The notes under the pieces were generated by a model. The model was not told the origin of the DNA, searched no databases, and worked only from the letters and a program-made list of their open reading frames with translations. Below, piece after piece: positions 7,257 through 17,691 of a DNA stretch of 64,000 nt; the stretch's first letter is position 1, and each line of letters starts with the position of its first letter. Origin of the DNA: Virgibacillus halotolerans. GTDB lineage: Bacteria; Bacillota; Bacilli; Bacillales; Amphibacillaceae. The stretch is taken from NCBI RefSeq assembly GCF_016908515.1, contig NZ_JAFBEA010000003.1:186001-250000 (forward strand), read 5' to 3'. Made by a program: the position numbers and the translations under genes.

Positions 7257-7838
7257 TCAACAGGTCACTATTTCGATAGGATTATCTATTTCAGTATTTT
7301 TCCAAATCGATGCTTGTTTATGGTACTGCCTAAACTTTCCTTGATAGACTAATTGAAAGCCCCCTGCTGTTTGTAGGTCATGTGGGGTAATGAGCGATAG
7401 CGGCTTTTGAACATCAAGCCTATCACATTCCTTTAAAACAGATGCAACAAACTGCGAACAAAAGAAAGCATTTTTTCTATTCAGAGGTTTATTAAACAGG
7501 ATGGCAAATAGCCCTAAAAAATTGTATCTGTAAAGATGCTTTTGTTCTTCGATATGTCGGATATAATCACGCATTGCTTGTAACTCAACATCTGATACGG
7601 TACAGGAATAGATGGCACAGGCTGCTTGTTTGAACAGCTCTGATTCTAGATCCTCATGCACAAATCCTCCGGAAAATGGGTTCTTGGCTGTCTTCCTGCC
7701 AAAGCTGTACGCCTTAAATAAACCCTCATCAAATGAAATAGATGCATGGTTGTATGACTTATTCGTATACAATTTTATCATTCTTGTAAACAAGGTACCG
7801 GTATCCGTCAGAAGTATATATACTTTTTTTTCACTCAT
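7257..7838 (-). CDS. YiiX/permuted papain-fold (NlpC/P60-superfamily) protein
   Basis: 193 residues, cytosolic. A conserved histidine in 'YNHASISFDE' (about 30-39) precedes a cysteine in 'FFCSQFVA' (about 125-132). This His-before-Cys order marks circularly permuted NlpC/P60-like hydrolases, which cleave amide or thioester bonds. 'TPHDLQT' near the C-terminus is common in this group. Start ATG at 7838 after AGGAGC. It stands alone, convergent with hflX. The substrate is unknown. Confidence 0.68.
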   Translation of the reverse strand: MSEKKVYILLTDTGTLFTRMIKLYTNKSYNHASISFDEGLFKAYSFGRKTAKNPFSGGFVHEDLESELFKQAACAIYSCTVSDVELQAMRDYIRHIEEQKHLYRYNFLGLFAILFNKPLNRKNAFFCSQFVASVLKECDRLDVQKPLSLITPHDLQTAGGFQLVYQGKFRQYHKQASIWKNTEIDNPIEIVTC

Positions 7839-8108
7839 TACTAATCGCTCCTGTAACTAATCGTTATACTTATACTATAATCCGGATTTGGATGGGGGGT
7901 AAGCGACTAGAGCAATATTTATCGATAGGACTTGAGACGTATAAGCTATGCGAAGGTCATCAATTTGGGGGTTAGTAAGTAAACTTATGAAGGATCATCT
8001 TAAAACATGGTATACTATAATTAGTTACATATAGGAGTAAAAAGCCTTTTGGGCATATTTTTAGCATCTCTTTTAGGAGGTGTTTTTTGAATTTAGGAGG
8101 ATATGACA

Positions 8109-8582
8109 ATGAAGAAAGTAGCAATTCAGGATACAAAGACAGTGCAAACAAGGTTGGTGCTACCGCCAGATACGAATCACTTAAACACCATTTTCGGGGG
8201 TAAGGTGCTTACATACATTGATGAAATTGGCGCATTAACAGCAATGAAGCATGCAAAAAGTGCTGTCGTTACCGCATCAATTGATTCGGTTGATTTTCTA
8301 AATTCCGCAAAAGCGGGCGATTCTTTAACACTCGAAGCATTTGTGACATATACAGGAACAAGTTCAATGGAAATATTTGTAAAAGTTATCGCCCACGATC
8401 TCATAAAAGATGAGGAAAAACTGACAACAGAGTCCTTTTTGACAATGGTAGCAGTTAATGAGCAGGGGAAACCAATTCCTGTTCCTCAAGTATATCCAGT
8501 TAGTGAAGAAGAAACAATTTTACATACAACAGCACCATCCCGAAGAGAGAACAGGGAGCGGCGTTCGCTGATTCGAAAATGA
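8109..8582 (+). CDS. Acyl-CoA thioesterase, hot-dog fold (YkhA-like)
   Basis: 157 residues with the thioesterase II core 'PPDTNHLNTIFGGKVLTYID' and 'SVDFLNSAKAGDSLTLEAFV', which place the catalytic aspartate on the hot-dog helix. The family hydrolyses acyl-CoA to free acid and CoA in the cytosol. AGGAGG at 8095-8100 is only 2 bases from the ATG at 8103 but 8 bases from the in-frame ATG at 8109, so 8109 is chosen. The basic tail (RRENRERRSLIRK) is usual for Bacillus members. Confidence 0.88.
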   Translation: MKKVAIQDTKTVQTRLVLPPDTNHLNTIFGGKVLTYIDEIGALTAMKHAKSAVVTASIDSVDFLNSAKAGDSLTLEAFVTYTGTSSMEIFVKVIAHDLIKDEEKLTTESFLTMVAVNEQGKPIPVPQVYPVSEEETILHTTAPSRRENRERRSLIRK

Positions 8583-8599
8583 TTGTGTAAATTAGAATT

Positions 8600-8622
8600 C
8601 CCCAACTTAATTTAAGTTGGGG
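8600..8622 (+). terminator. Hairpin terminator after the thioesterase gene
   Basis: Perfect 11-bp inverted repeat CCCCAACTTAA / TTAAGTTGGGG followed by an AT-rich stretch; the T run is weak. Confidence 0.65.
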
Positions 8623-9055
8623 ATTTAAATTATTGTTGTGTCAGCGTGTAATAATTCTGTGATTGGTAAGAACGGAAACCGCAACCCTAATATAGCTTTA
8701 ATGCATGTGCGTTATGGGTTTCTACTTTGCTATTGCTGTTATAATATATTACAATTTTTTTATTTTTTAACTATTAAACTTCCAACTTACGAAAGTCATG
8801 CGGTTAAAAATCATGTGACAATTGTTGGCATAGGCTTCTTAGTTTTTTATAGTACTTCTTACCTTAATGGCTATTTTTAAAATTCTGATGCTTTCTTTTA
8901 GCATGTGATATACTGTTAGACAATATCCGATATAAATTATGAGCTGTGAAGTTTCTTTTGAGCAAGCTATTGAATTTACAATGTTATTATGGTGAAATCA
9001 TAGAGTCTGAATAAGTACCAAGTGACCCTCAGATTTCATAAAGGGGACTCAAACT
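8623..9055. other. Intergenic region without recognised gene
   Basis: AT-rich. An 80-codon frame (8638-8880, GTG start) lacks a ribosome site and resembles no family I know. The segment should hold the promoter of the yesN-like gene; nothing clear is visible. Confidence 0.5.
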
Positions 9056-10591
9056 ATGTATCGTATTCTAGTTGTGGATGATGAGAAAGATGAGAGAAAA
9101 GTCATCCGTTTTCTATTAAAAAAATTTGGATTTGAATTAGAAATAGTGGAAGCGGCTAATGGTAAAGAGGCTTTTGAAGCCTTAGTGAGAAACCCTTTCG
9201 ATATTTTGCTTACCGATGTGAAAATGCCTTTTGTAGATGGTATGGAATTAGCAATGCAAGTAAGAAAACGCTATGCTGATATGGAAATTATTTTTTTTAG
9301 TGGTTATGATGATTTTAGTTTTGTCAAGAAGGCGCTGACATTAAGGGCGGATAATTATATATTAAAACCTGTTAAACCAGAAGAATTTAAACAAACGATG
9401 ACAGAAGTAATGGAGAATATTAGAAAACATAAGGAGGAACAAGAAAAAAGAGAGGTAAATCAACTATTTATAAAAAAACATATTCTATATCGGTTATTAA
9501 ATCAAACACCAATAGATGTATTACAAAATGAATACCCTTACTTAAGCTTTGATTTTTTGAACGATTATAACCGAATGATTCTTGTTCATTCTGATACTAC
9601 TTTTTTGGATAGACTATTTGAAGAAGAAAATGAATGTTTTTATGAGCTAATAAGGAAAGCCACGTTAGATAGTAAATATGACGTAATAAATCTAAACCCT
9701 TTTCAAATTGCCCTGCTATTTAAAGATAACTCAAGGAGATTAATTACATATCAGCAAGCTGCTATGCAAATACAGCAAAAAATTCAAGAAACATATGGAA
9801 TCAATTGTGTTCTCTCTGTAAGTGACCATATGAATAGTCCAGTTCAATTGGCTCAAACGTATAGTGAACTAGAAAGCTACTTAAACGATCGCTTTTTCTA
9901 TTCAGATGTCTTTATCTATCCAATTGATACCCCGTTAAAAGACAGTAAAGAATATAAAGAAGACGAATGCTTATTAGAAAAAATAGAAAAATCACTTCAA
10001 CAAGCTGATACGGTTGAATTAGAGAAAAAAATAACTATTATTATTCAAAAGTATGATAAAAGAACAAAAACTTCACAAGGTTATCTTCGCTTCTTGTTCG
10101 CTCGGTTGCTGCAGCTATTTTTTCAGGCAATGCCGGAATATAGTAAAGACAGCATGAATAGATACATTGAATTAATGTACTCTTATAAACATTTCTCTGA
10201 TATCAAGCAAACTTTACTAGAAGTTCAAAGGAAAGTAATAAAGAGATTAGAAGAAGAAAAGAATTCACCGAAACATGTCATTGGCGTAGTGAAACAATAT
10301 ATTATAGAGAATATAGAAAAGGACTTAGGTTTGGACATGTTAGCGGAAGAAGTATATTTAACGCCGGGTTATTTAAGTGATAAATTCAAACAAGAGACTG
10401 GGTCGGGAATTAATAAATATATTAAACAGGTGAGGATGAATAAGGCGGAAGAATTACTTAGTAATACCAATATGAAAGTGAATAATATTAGTAAAACAAT
10501 CGGTTATAAAAACGATTCCTACTTTATTAGGATTTTTAGAGAGCATTTCGGTGTTAGTCCTAAAAAGTATCGGGATATGAAAAGCGCATAG
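9056..10591 (+). CDS. YesN-type response regulator (REC + AraC HTH)
   Basis: 511 residues. The receiver domain is at about 1-120 with the acidic pair DD8-9, phospho-acceptor Asp54 (LLTDVKMP) and Lys106 ('YILKPVKPEEF'). A long middle region follows, and an AraC-type double helix-turn-helix at about 405-510 ('LDMLAEEVYLTPGYLSDKFKQ', 'NISKTIGYKNDSYFIRIFRE'). These regulators activate adjacent sugar ABC importer genes. The partner kinase gene follows within about 16 bases. Start ATG after AAAGGGGACTC. Confidence 0.92.
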   Translation: MYRILVVDDEKDERKVIRFLLKKFGFELEIVEAANGKEAFEALVRNPFDILLTDVKMPFVDGMELAMQVRKRYADMEIIFFSGYDDFSFVKKALTLRADNYILKPVKPEEFKQTMTEVMENIRKHKEEQEKREVNQLFIKKHILYRLLNQTPIDVLQNEYPYLSFDFLNDYNRMILVHSDTTFLDRLFEEENECFYELIRKATLDSKYDVINLNPFQIALLFKDNSRRLITYQQAAMQIQQKIQETYGINCVLSVSDHMNSPVQLAQTYSELESYLNDRFFYSDVFIYPIDTPLKDSKEYKEDECLLEKIEKSLQQADTVELEKKITIIIQKYDKRTKTSQGYLRFLFARLLQLFFQAMPEYSKDSMNRYIELMYSYKHFSDIKQTLLEVQRKVIKRLEEEKNSPKHVIGVVKQYIIENIEKDLGLDMLAEEVYLTPGYLSDKFKQETGSGINKYIKQVRMNKAEELLSNTNMKVNNISKTIGYKNDSYFIRIFREHFGVSPKKYRDMKSA

Positions 10592-10607
10592 AGGTGAAGT
10601 GAATGAA

Positions 10608-12320
10608 ATGAATTTTTTTAAACGATGGTTTATTAATTTGAAATTCCGAAAAAAGGTATTATTGATTTGTATTGTTGCAAGCTGTCTACCTATCATTACA
10701 TTAGGAAGTATGTGGTATTATCAAATACAAGATTCATTAGTTGCTCGTGAAAATGAAAATCTATCTGAAGCATTAAACCAGTCTATTTTAAATATAGATT
10801 ATAAACTCAACAATTATATTAATATTATTAATCAAATTGTATGGAATGATGAAATTAAAAGTGGATTAACAGCAGAGTATAACAATAATTTTGAAATGTA
10901 TAAATTTTATAATGATACATTAACCCCTTTGCTGGTCACCCCTCCGACTTTACAGACAGACATTGATTCCATCACCGTCTATACTGACAATCAAATGAAC
11001 CCATATGGTCAATTACTTAGACCGTTGACAGACATTAATCAAAATAGCTGGTTTGACAGCATCATGGACTCGAATCGGCCAACCCTGATAGTCTCATCGA
11101 GTGATGAAACATTTAAGCTTATTTATAAAATATTTGATGAAAGTAGAACGTTTAATAATATTGTTCAAATGGAAATAAATTATCAACAGTTTTTTGCTTC
11201 GATGCCTAGTTTATTCGAAGAGGATTATGGTGTAGTTATTTTTGATAGCGATAAGAAACCTGTTTATTCATATGAAACGTTTTCCGATATAAGTTTAGCA
11301 GGTCAATTTCCATCATCAGAGCTAGTTGAGGATAGAATTTCACTTGAAGCTGATTTTGTCCTTCAACAAGCTGAATTACCTTCTTATGGATGGACTGTTT
11401 ATTTATATCGACCAACTGATATTATTTCTGCTGCTACGCTTCCGATGAGAATAACGGTTGTATTGGTTATCTTTTTAAGCATTTTAATTATGGCGTTATC
11501 TATTTACTTATTGGCAAAAGTAGTGGTTAAACCACTGGAAAAGCTATCAAAAAATATGGGAAAGATAGAAAAAGGAGATTTAACAGTCTCTGTCTTTAAT
11601 AGTGGTACGGATGAAATTGGGAGCTTAATCAAACAATTTGGAAATATGGTCAATAAATTAAAAGATATGATAAACCAGGTATATAAGAGCAAAATTGCTC
11701 AACAAGAATATGAAATGAAAGCTTTACAAGCGCAAATTAATCCACATTTTTTATACAATAGCCTTTCGTTAATTAATAGTAAAGCTATTATGGAGGAACA
11801 AGAGGATATCAGCCAGATGGCTCAACATTTGTCCACTTTTTATCGGACCACTTTAAATAAAGGAAGAAGTATTGTAGCAGTGGAAAAAGAACTTGAAAAT
11901 GTGATTTCTTATATAAACATTCAACAATTAATGCATTCAAATTCATTTGATGTATATTACGAGCTAGATAAATCAGCCTATCATTATACAATGCTAAATT
12001 TGCTCTTACAACCATTAGTAGAAAATGCAATTAATCATGGTATAGATCATAAAGAAAGTTCTGATCGTGGGAAATTGATTATCAGATTAAAAAGAGTAAA
12101 AAGCATATTGGAATTTTCTATAATTGATAATGGAGTTGGAATTGATCCAACAAAGTTACAGTCCATTCTAACTATCGAAACAGAAGGATATGGTGTTAGA
12201 AATGTTCATAATCGGGTGCAGCTGTATTATGGTCCTTCATACGGCTTGACATATGAAAGTGAGATGGATCACTATACGAAGGTAACTTTGATTATACCAA
12301 TTGTTCATGGAGAGGCATAA
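10608..12320 (+). CDS. YesM-type sensor histidine kinase
   Basis: About 570 residues with membrane segments near 13-33 and 280-305 enclosing an extracellular sensor domain, then a HAMP domain, the His_kinase motif 'QAQINPHFLYNSL' (phospho-His), N box 'LQPLVENAINHG' and G box 'DNGVGID'. It senses extracellular sugar or a cell-wall-related signal, possibly with the binding protein, and phosphorylates the upstream regulator. A GTG at 10599 is too close to GAGGTG; the in-frame ATG at 10608 is preferred. A terminator follows, so the transporter is a separate unit. Confidence 0.9.
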   Translation: MNFFKRWFINLKFRKKVLLICIVASCLPIITLGSMWYYQIQDSLVARENENLSEALNQSILNIDYKLNNYINIINQIVWNDEIKSGLTAEYNNNFEMYKFYNDTLTPLLVTPPTLQTDIDSITVYTDNQMNPYGQLLRPLTDINQNSWFDSIMDSNRPTLIVSSSDETFKLIYKIFDESRTFNNIVQMEINYQQFFASMPSLFEEDYGVVIFDSDKKPVYSYETFSDISLAGQFPSSELVEDRISLEADFVLQQAELPSYGWTVYLYRPTDIISAATLPMRITVVLVIFLSILIMALSIYLLAKVVVKPLEKLSKNMGKIEKGDLTVSVFNSGTDEIGSLIKQFGNMVNKLKDMINQVYKSKIAQQEYEMKALQAQINPHFLYNSLSLINSKAIMEEQEDISQMAQHLSTFYRTTLNKGRSIVAVEKELENVISYINIQQLMHSNSFDVYYELDKSAYHYTMLNLLLQPLVENAINHGIDHKESSDRGKLIIRLKRVKSILEFSIIDNGVGIDPTKLQSILTIETEGYGVRNVHNRVQLYYGPSYGLTYESEMDHYTKVTLIIPIVHGEA

Positions 12321-12346
12321 TAGGCTCGCCATGTAAGTGAATAGGA

Positions 12347-12378
12347 GAAAAACTCCACAAAATAATTGTGGGGTTTTT
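12347..12378 (+). terminator. Intrinsic terminator after the yesMN-like pair
   Basis: AAAAACTCCACAA pairs with TTGTGGGGTTTTTT; six terminal T. It separates the two-component genes from the ABC transporter genes. Confidence 0.88.
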
Positions 12379-12540
12379 TAATTCAAGAATTAAAATAATA
12401 TGATATTCCGGAAAATGTTATATGAAAAGGGATTATTTGATATTTCCCATGAATCGGACATCAATTATAATGAAATTATACGAAATCAATGGCCATGATT
12501 TTGCTCTGAAAAGACAGAATAATAAGGAGGATTATATAAA

Positions 12541-14217
12541 ATGAAAACGGATTCAATCAAAAGGATTAAATTGCTATTGGTCTTATTACTGCTTACTAGT
12601 GCACTAGCTGCATGTGTACAGAAATCTTCCAATGGAGGTGAAACAACTACAGAAGATGGTAAGATCATTGTAAATATTGGGCGTTCGGTTGGTTCAAATC
12701 CTAAATTACCTGAAGGGGATACCTTTGAAGATAACGCCTATACCCGCGCAGCGGAGGAAGAATTAGATATAGAGATTCGAAATGCTTTTGAGGCAGATGG
12801 GGAAGACTACAGCAGGCAAGTAGCTTTGGCTATTTCTTCGGGCGATTTACCAGATATGATGATAGTCGATCGAGAAGAGTTAAAAGATTTAGTCGATAAT
12901 GACTTAATTGAAGATTTAAGCGATGTATTTGAAGAAAATGCGAGCGATTACATTAAGGAAACCTATGCCAGCTATGATAATCGTCCCTTAGAAGATGCTA
13001 CCTTTGAGGACAATCTTATGGCTCTTCCCGGAACTGAGTCCCTGGCAGCACCGCAGATGGTCTGGATACGTGAGGACTGGTTAGAAGAATTAGATTTAAC
13101 AATAGATGAGGAAGGAGATCGTCTCATTACTTTGGATGAATTAGAAGAGGTCGCCGAAGCCTTTATGGAAAATGATCCAGGTGATTCAGGTAATCCAGTT
13201 GGAATTCCATTTGATTCTTACCTGAATGGAGCAGATTATGGCGGAGTATTTACAATGAATTCGATTGCCGCTGTTTTTGATGGACAGCCAAAGAAATATT
13301 TAATAGAAGAAGATGGCAGTGTAACATATGGTTCGACATCAGAAGGTACAAAACAAGGACTTGAAGTAATGAATGAATGGTTTGATAAGGGGATTATTGA
13401 CCCACAATTTGGAACAAGGTCATTTGATGATATTATGTCGTTGCTGACAAATGGTCAAACAGGTATTGCAACAGGACCTTGGCATATACCGGATTGGGGA
13501 TTCTCAACGGTTAGAGAGATGGACAATGATGCAAGATTTGCTGCTTATGTATTAGCTGACGATGACGGTAACGTAAATGTATTTGAGCAGAATACAACTG
13601 GTCGTTTTATGGTTGTCAGAGAAGGATATGAGCATCCCGAAAAAGCAGTTCAAATGTTGAACTTATTCTACGATGTTATGCTAAACAAAGAGGAAGCGGA
13701 TATGGAAAATAAGTTTCCTGAGGTGGCGGAATATTTAGAACAGGGGGTAGATGATTCGACTAAACCATTTAACATCGTACTTCTTCCTAATCAGAAATAT
13801 TTGGATGACTATCAAGATATCCAAGCTGTTTTGAATGAAGAGATGACTGTTGGAGAAATTACTGACTCTCAAGTTAGGCAGAATATAAACGGAATTATAG
13901 AATATATGGAAACCCCTGAAGACGCTCTAACTAATGGCTGGTCCAATTATCATTCTCGTATTGTAGGGTGGAGCTTAATGAATAAGCTGACAGAGGAAGC
14001 TCGATTTAATTGGGTTGAAACAGCCTATGTTAATAACACACCAACTATGGAACAGAAAGGAGCTAACCTAATAAAGTTAGAAGAAGAAGATTTTATTAAG
14101 ATAGTAACAGGGGTAGAACCGATTGATTATTTTGATACATTTGTTGACAAATGGAAAAATCAAGGCGGTAAGGAAATGTTGGATGAAATAGAAGAAGAAC
14201 TGGCTGAACAAGAATAG
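12541..14217 (+). CDS. Sugar ABC transporter substrate-binding lipoprotein (LplA/YtcQ-like)
   Basis: 558 residues. A lipoprotein signal peptide ends in LAAC, giving lipidated Cys25. A large periplasmic-binding-type domain with many acidic residues follows, as expected for an extracytoplasmic protein of a salt-tolerant organism. Its length (over 500) and neighbours match the LplA/YtcQ class of extracellular solute-binding family 1 proteins that bind oligosaccharides for importers lacking their own ATPase gene. First gene of the transport unit; strong AAGGAGG site. The ligand is not identifiable. Confidence 0.9.
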   Translation: MKTDSIKRIKLLLVLLLLTSALAACVQKSSNGGETTTEDGKIIVNIGRSVGSNPKLPEGDTFEDNAYTRAAEEELDIEIRNAFEADGEDYSRQVALAISSGDLPDMMIVDREELKDLVDNDLIEDLSDVFEENASDYIKETYASYDNRPLEDATFEDNLMALPGTESLAAPQMVWIREDWLEELDLTIDEEGDRLITLDELEEVAEAFMENDPGDSGNPVGIPFDSYLNGADYGGVFTMNSIAAVFDGQPKKYLIEEDGSVTYGSTSEGTKQGLEVMNEWFDKGIIDPQFGTRSFDDIMSLLTNGQTGIATGPWHIPDWGFSTVREMDNDARFAAYVLADDDGNVNVFEQNTTGRFMVVREGYEHPEKAVQMLNLFYDVMLNKEEADMENKFPEVAEYLEQGVDDSTKPFNIVLLPNQKYLDDYQDIQAVLNEEMTVGEITDSQVRQNINGIIEYMETPEDALTNGWSNYHSRIVGWSLMNKLTEEARFNWVETAYVNNTPTMEQKGANLIKLEEEDFIKIVTGVEPIDYFDTFVDKWKNQGGKEMLDEIEEELAEQE

Positions 14218-14269
14218 ATAGTGAAGAGGGGCTGGTCAGCAGTCCCTTTGTTAAAGGGGGGAATGGAGC

Positions 14270-15202
14270 TTGGCGGTAAATAATCAAATTGCACCTACAC
14301 GTGATCGTAAGAAAGATGTAAAAAAGGCGAAATTAACCTATCACGCTATGCTAGCGCCAGGAATGATATTTTTACTTGTTTTTAGTTTTGCGCCAATGTT
14401 TGGGATCATCATGGCTTTTCAGGATTTTGTGCCGGCAAAAGGTTTCTTTGGCTCGGAATTTGTAGGCCTGGAACATTTTAAATATATGTTCAATCTTCCT
14501 GATATTGGAAAAGTGTTTCGAAATACAATTGTGATTGCATTAGGAAAAATTATTTTTGGCTCTTTGCTTGCAATTGCATTTGCGATTTTATTAAATGAAA
14601 TTCGTTTGAAATTGGTTAAAAAATCAGTACAGACAATTGTTTACTTACCTCACTTCTTATCATGGGTAGTTTTGGCAACGGTTGTTGTCAATTTATTTAG
14701 TCTGGATGGAACGGTTAATCAAATTTTGAATTCATTCGGTCTGGATAGAATAAATTTTCTTGGAAGTAATACATGGTTTCAGCCTTTATTAATTGGGTCG
14801 GATGTTTGGAAAGAGTTTGGCTTTAACTCAGTGATTTATTTAGCGGCTATTGCTTCTGTGGACCCGGGTCTGCATGAAGCTGCCAGTATGGATGGAGCCA
14901 ATTGGTCGAAGCGTGTTTGGCATATCACCTTACCGGGGATGTTACCGATTATCCTGCTCTTGGCAATTTTAAGTCTGCCAAATGTATTAGAAGGCGGCTT
15001 TGATCAGGTATATAATCTCTATTCTCCGATTGTTTATGAAACTGGAGATACGATTGATACTTATGTATACAGAGAAGGTTTGGTTGGACGTGATTACAGT
15101 TTTGGAGCAGCTGTAGGTTTGTTTAGATCAGTAATCGGTTTGATTCTAATACTGTCAGCTAATAACGCAGCCAAAAAATTCACAGAAAGAAAATTATTCT
15201 AA
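14270..15202 (+). CDS. Sugar ABC transporter permease (LplB/YtcP class)
   Basis: 310 residues, six membrane segments, with the cytoplasmic EAA loop 'EAASMDGANWSKRVWHITLPG' that contacts the ATPase. It starts at a TTG (14270) 8 bases after a G-rich site; no better-placed ATG exists. It forms a heterodimeric channel with the next gene. No ATPase gene is linked, as is usual for this class, which shares a general MsmX-type ATPase. Gap from the binding-protein gene is 52 bp. Confidence 0.9.
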   Translation: MAVNNQIAPTRDRKKDVKKAKLTYHAMLAPGMIFLLVFSFAPMFGIIMAFQDFVPAKGFFGSEFVGLEHFKYMFNLPDIGKVFRNTIVIALGKIIFGSLLAIAFAILLNEIRLKLVKKSVQTIVYLPHFLSWVVLATVVVNLFSLDGTVNQILNSFGLDRINFLGSNTWFQPLLIGSDVWKEFGFNSVIYLAAIASVDPGLHEAASMDGANWSKRVWHITLPGMLPIILLLAILSLPNVLEGGFDQVYNLYSPIVYETGDTIDTYVYREGLVGRDYSFGAAVGLFRSVIGLILILSANNAAKKFTERKLF

Positions 15203-15214
15203 GGGGGAGTATAG

Positions 15215-16108
15215 ATGATACAAGGAAATAGCCTCTCCACAAAAATTGGTAAATTTATCATTTATTTTATTGTTATTTCTTTGGGGTTAATATGTCTATT
15301 ACCCCTGTGGAATATCGTTGCCATATCCTTCAGTAGTGGGTCAGCAGTGGCGGCTAACATAGTCGGGCTTACGCCAATCAATTTCTCGACAAAGGCTTAT
15401 GAAATGATTATGGAGGATGCACAGTTCTGGAGATCATTCTTTATATCTGTACAACGTGTAGTGCTTGCTTTAGCGCTTAATCTGATACTGATTGTGTTAA
15501 TGGCTTATCCATTATCCAAAACAAAGCGTGAATTTAAGAGTAGAAATATTTATATGAATATCATTATTTTCGCCATGTTATTTAGTGGCGGACTAATTCC
15601 AACATATATTGTAATCAAGAATCTGAATTTATTAGATACAATTTGGGTTTTAGTCTTACCAGGAGCGGTACCAATTTTTAGTGTGATTTTAATCATGAAT
15701 TTTTTCGTTGGTGTGCCGAAATCTCTGGAAGAAGCAGCTATTATTGATGGTGCCAGTCCGCTGCAAATATTATTTAAAGTCTATATTCCGGTTTCCTTAC
15801 CGGCTCTGGCAACAGTGGCATTGTTTAGTATTGTAGGTAACTGGAATGACTTTATGACGGGGCTGATTTATATGAGCCAAATAAGTAATTATCCTATTAT
15901 GACCTATATTCAGTCTCTTACAATTGATATCGCTGAGTTAGTGAAATCTGGTACAAGTAGCGAGGCACTGCAGAATATTGCAGAAGTACAGAATCGTAAT
16001 CTTAATGCTGCAAAAATAGTAGTTTCGACTATTCCTTTATTATTGATTTATCCTTTTCTTCAAAAATACTTTGTAACGGGTATTGTTGTAGGATCTGTTA
16101 AAGAATAG
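15215..16108 (+). CDS. Sugar ABC transporter permease (LplC/YtcP class)
   Basis: 297 residues, six membrane segments, with EAA motif 'EEAAIIDGASPLQILFKVYIP'. It is the second half of the transmembrane channel, translated from an ATG after AAGGGGGAG, 12 bp downstream of the first permease. The C-terminal 'PFLQKYFVTGIVVGSVKE' is typical for carbohydrate permeases of this subfamily. Confidence 0.91.
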   Translation: MIQGNSLSTKIGKFIIYFIVISLGLICLLPLWNIVAISFSSGSAVAANIVGLTPINFSTKAYEMIMEDAQFWRSFFISVQRVVLALALNLILIVLMAYPLSKTKREFKSRNIYMNIIIFAMLFSGGLIPTYIVIKNLNLLDTIWVLVLPGAVPIFSVILIMNFFVGVPKSLEEAAIIDGASPLQILFKVYIPVSLPALATVALFSIVGNWNDFMTGLIYMSQISNYPIMTYIQSLTIDIAELVKSGTSSEALQNIAEVQNRNLNAAKIVVSTIPLLLIYPFLQKYFVTGIVVGSVKE

Positions 16109-16131
16109 TGTCAACTGGGGAGGAATAAAAC

Positions 16132-16755
16132 ATGGGTAGTATCTTAAGGATAGATGGTCCTATATATCATTTTTTGTCTAGAGTAGTAGAGTTAATTTTA
16201 CTAAATATATTGTTTATCCTTTGCAGTTTGCCAATTATAACAATTGGGGCTTCTGTTACTGCCATGTTTTCAATCACGTTGAAAATGGTTAGGGGTGAAG
16301 AAGGTGGACTAATTAGCGGATTTTGGCAGGCGTTCAAAAATAATTTCAAACAAAGTACGCTTGTCTGGGTATTTTTATCTTTATCCGGTATGATTTTAGC
16401 ATTAAATTATTTCTTTTTACAATTTTATACGGGAAACTTTACGACGATAATTTTAATTAGTTTAGTAATGTTCACGGTGATTTTTTGCATGTACCTTGTA
16501 TTGATTTTTCCATATATTGCACGTTATAAGTGTACTATAAAGCAAGCTTGCGTAAATGTATTGAAAATAAGTATAGCTAATCCTTATCTAATGTTACTAA
16601 TTATAGTTATTACACTAGGCTCAACTATTTTAATGTTTTTTTCACCGCACGTGTTCGTAATAAAATTATACCTGGATATTTTTATCGGTTTTTCGTTAAT
16701 TACTTATATTAGCTCATTTATGATTAGAAGTATGTTCGAAAAGTATGAGGAATAA
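16132..16755 (+). CDS. DUF624 (YesL-like) membrane protein
   Basis: 207 residues with about five membrane segments and the family signature 'LLNILFILCSLPIITIGAS'. DUF624 proteins occur almost only inside YesMN/Lpl-type sugar loci and probably help the transporter or sensor; their molecular role is unknown. GGGGAGGAATAAAAC precedes the ATG. Same operon as the permeases (23-bp gap). Confidence 0.9.
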   Translation: MGSILRIDGPIYHFLSRVVELILLNILFILCSLPIITIGASVTAMFSITLKMVRGEEGGLISGFWQAFKNNFKQSTLVWVFLSLSGMILALNYFFLQFYTGNFTTIILISLVMFTVIFCMYLVLIFPYIARYKCTIKQACVNVLKISIANPYLMLLIIVITLGSTILMFFSPHVFVIKLYLDIFIGFSLITYISSFMIRSMFEKYEE

Positions 16756-16959
16756 AATGAAAGAGCACTTTATAGCCTAATGTTACCAGCAAACAAGTAA
16801 ATAAAATGAAGAAAGTATGCAGTGGAGAGTTAAATTTTTAATTATACTATGAATTAGATTATTTATGAATAAAAAGGATAGCATTTTTTTAATCTCTTTT
16901 TCCTGTTAAAAATTTCACTCCAGACATTGCGTAAATAGGATAACTAAGGAGGGACAGAT

Positions 16960-17673
16960 ATGAATATAGTTGTATGGAATGAAAATCGACACGAAAAAAC
17001 AAGTGAAGTCGTTGCTTCCATTTATCCGGAAGGAATTCATGGAGCAATCGCAAGCTTTTTAAAAGGAGGAGGCCATGATGTAACAACAGCTACTTTGGAT
17101 GAACCGGAACATGGTCTAACCGAAGAATTATTAGAGAAAACAGATGTCTTAATTTGGTGGGGACATATGGCGCATGGGGAAGTACAGGATGATATTGTTG
17201 AGAGAGTCAAGCAACGTGTTTTAGGTGGCATGGGATTAATCGTACTTCACTCCGGGCATTTCTCAAAAATTTTTAAATCTCTCATGGGAACTGGCTGTGA
17301 TTTGAAATGGCGCGAATCGGATGATACAGAACGTGTATGGAATGTAGATCCATCTCATCCAATTGCCAGCGGAATCGGCGAGTATTTTGAAATTGAAAAA
17401 GAAGAAATGTATGGAGAACATTTTGATATTCCAGCACCAGATGAATTAATTTTTGTGAGCTGGTTTACTGGCGGGGAAGTCTTCCGAAGCGGAGCGACTT
17501 TTAAACGCGGGAGAGGAAAGATATTCTATTTCCGTCCTGGTCATGAAACGTATCCGACGTATCATCAAGCGGAGGTTCAGCAAGTAATTAAAAATGCTGT
17601 GGAATGGGCTGGAAATCAAGATACGCCAAAGCATACGTATGGTAATGTCCAGCCAATTGAAAATAATACATGA
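16960..17673 (+). CDS. ThuA-like protein (trehalose utilisation family)
   Basis: 237 residues. The glutamine-amidotransferase-like fold of ThuA is recognisable from 'VWNENRHEK', '[14 protein letters not shown]', '[19 protein letters not shown]' and the C-terminal '[19 protein letters not shown]'. ThuA acts with ThuB-type dehydrogenases in oxidising disaccharides to 3-keto sugars, and here the next gene is a Gfo/Idh/MocA dehydrogenase 18 bp away. No active-site cysteine of true amidotransferases is evident. Start ATG after AAGGAGGGA. Confidence 0.88.
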   Translation: MNIVVWNENRHEKTSEVVASIYPEGIHGAIASFLKGGGHDVTTATLDEPEHGLTEELLEKTDVLIWWGHMAHGEVQDDIVERVKQRVLGGMGLIVLHSGHFSKIFKSLMGTGCDLKWRESDDTERVWNVDPSHPIASGIGEYFEIEKEEMYGEHFDIPAPDELIFVSWFTGGEVFRSGATFKRGRGKIFYFRPGHETYPTYHQAEVQQVIKNAVEWAGNQDTPKHTYGNVQPIENNT

Positions 17674-17691
17674 TAGAGAGGAAGATAGATA

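Noticed and set aside
8638-8880. 80-residue plus-strand frame
   Set aside because: GTG start without ribosome site, atypical composition, directly after a terminator; no family resemblance.
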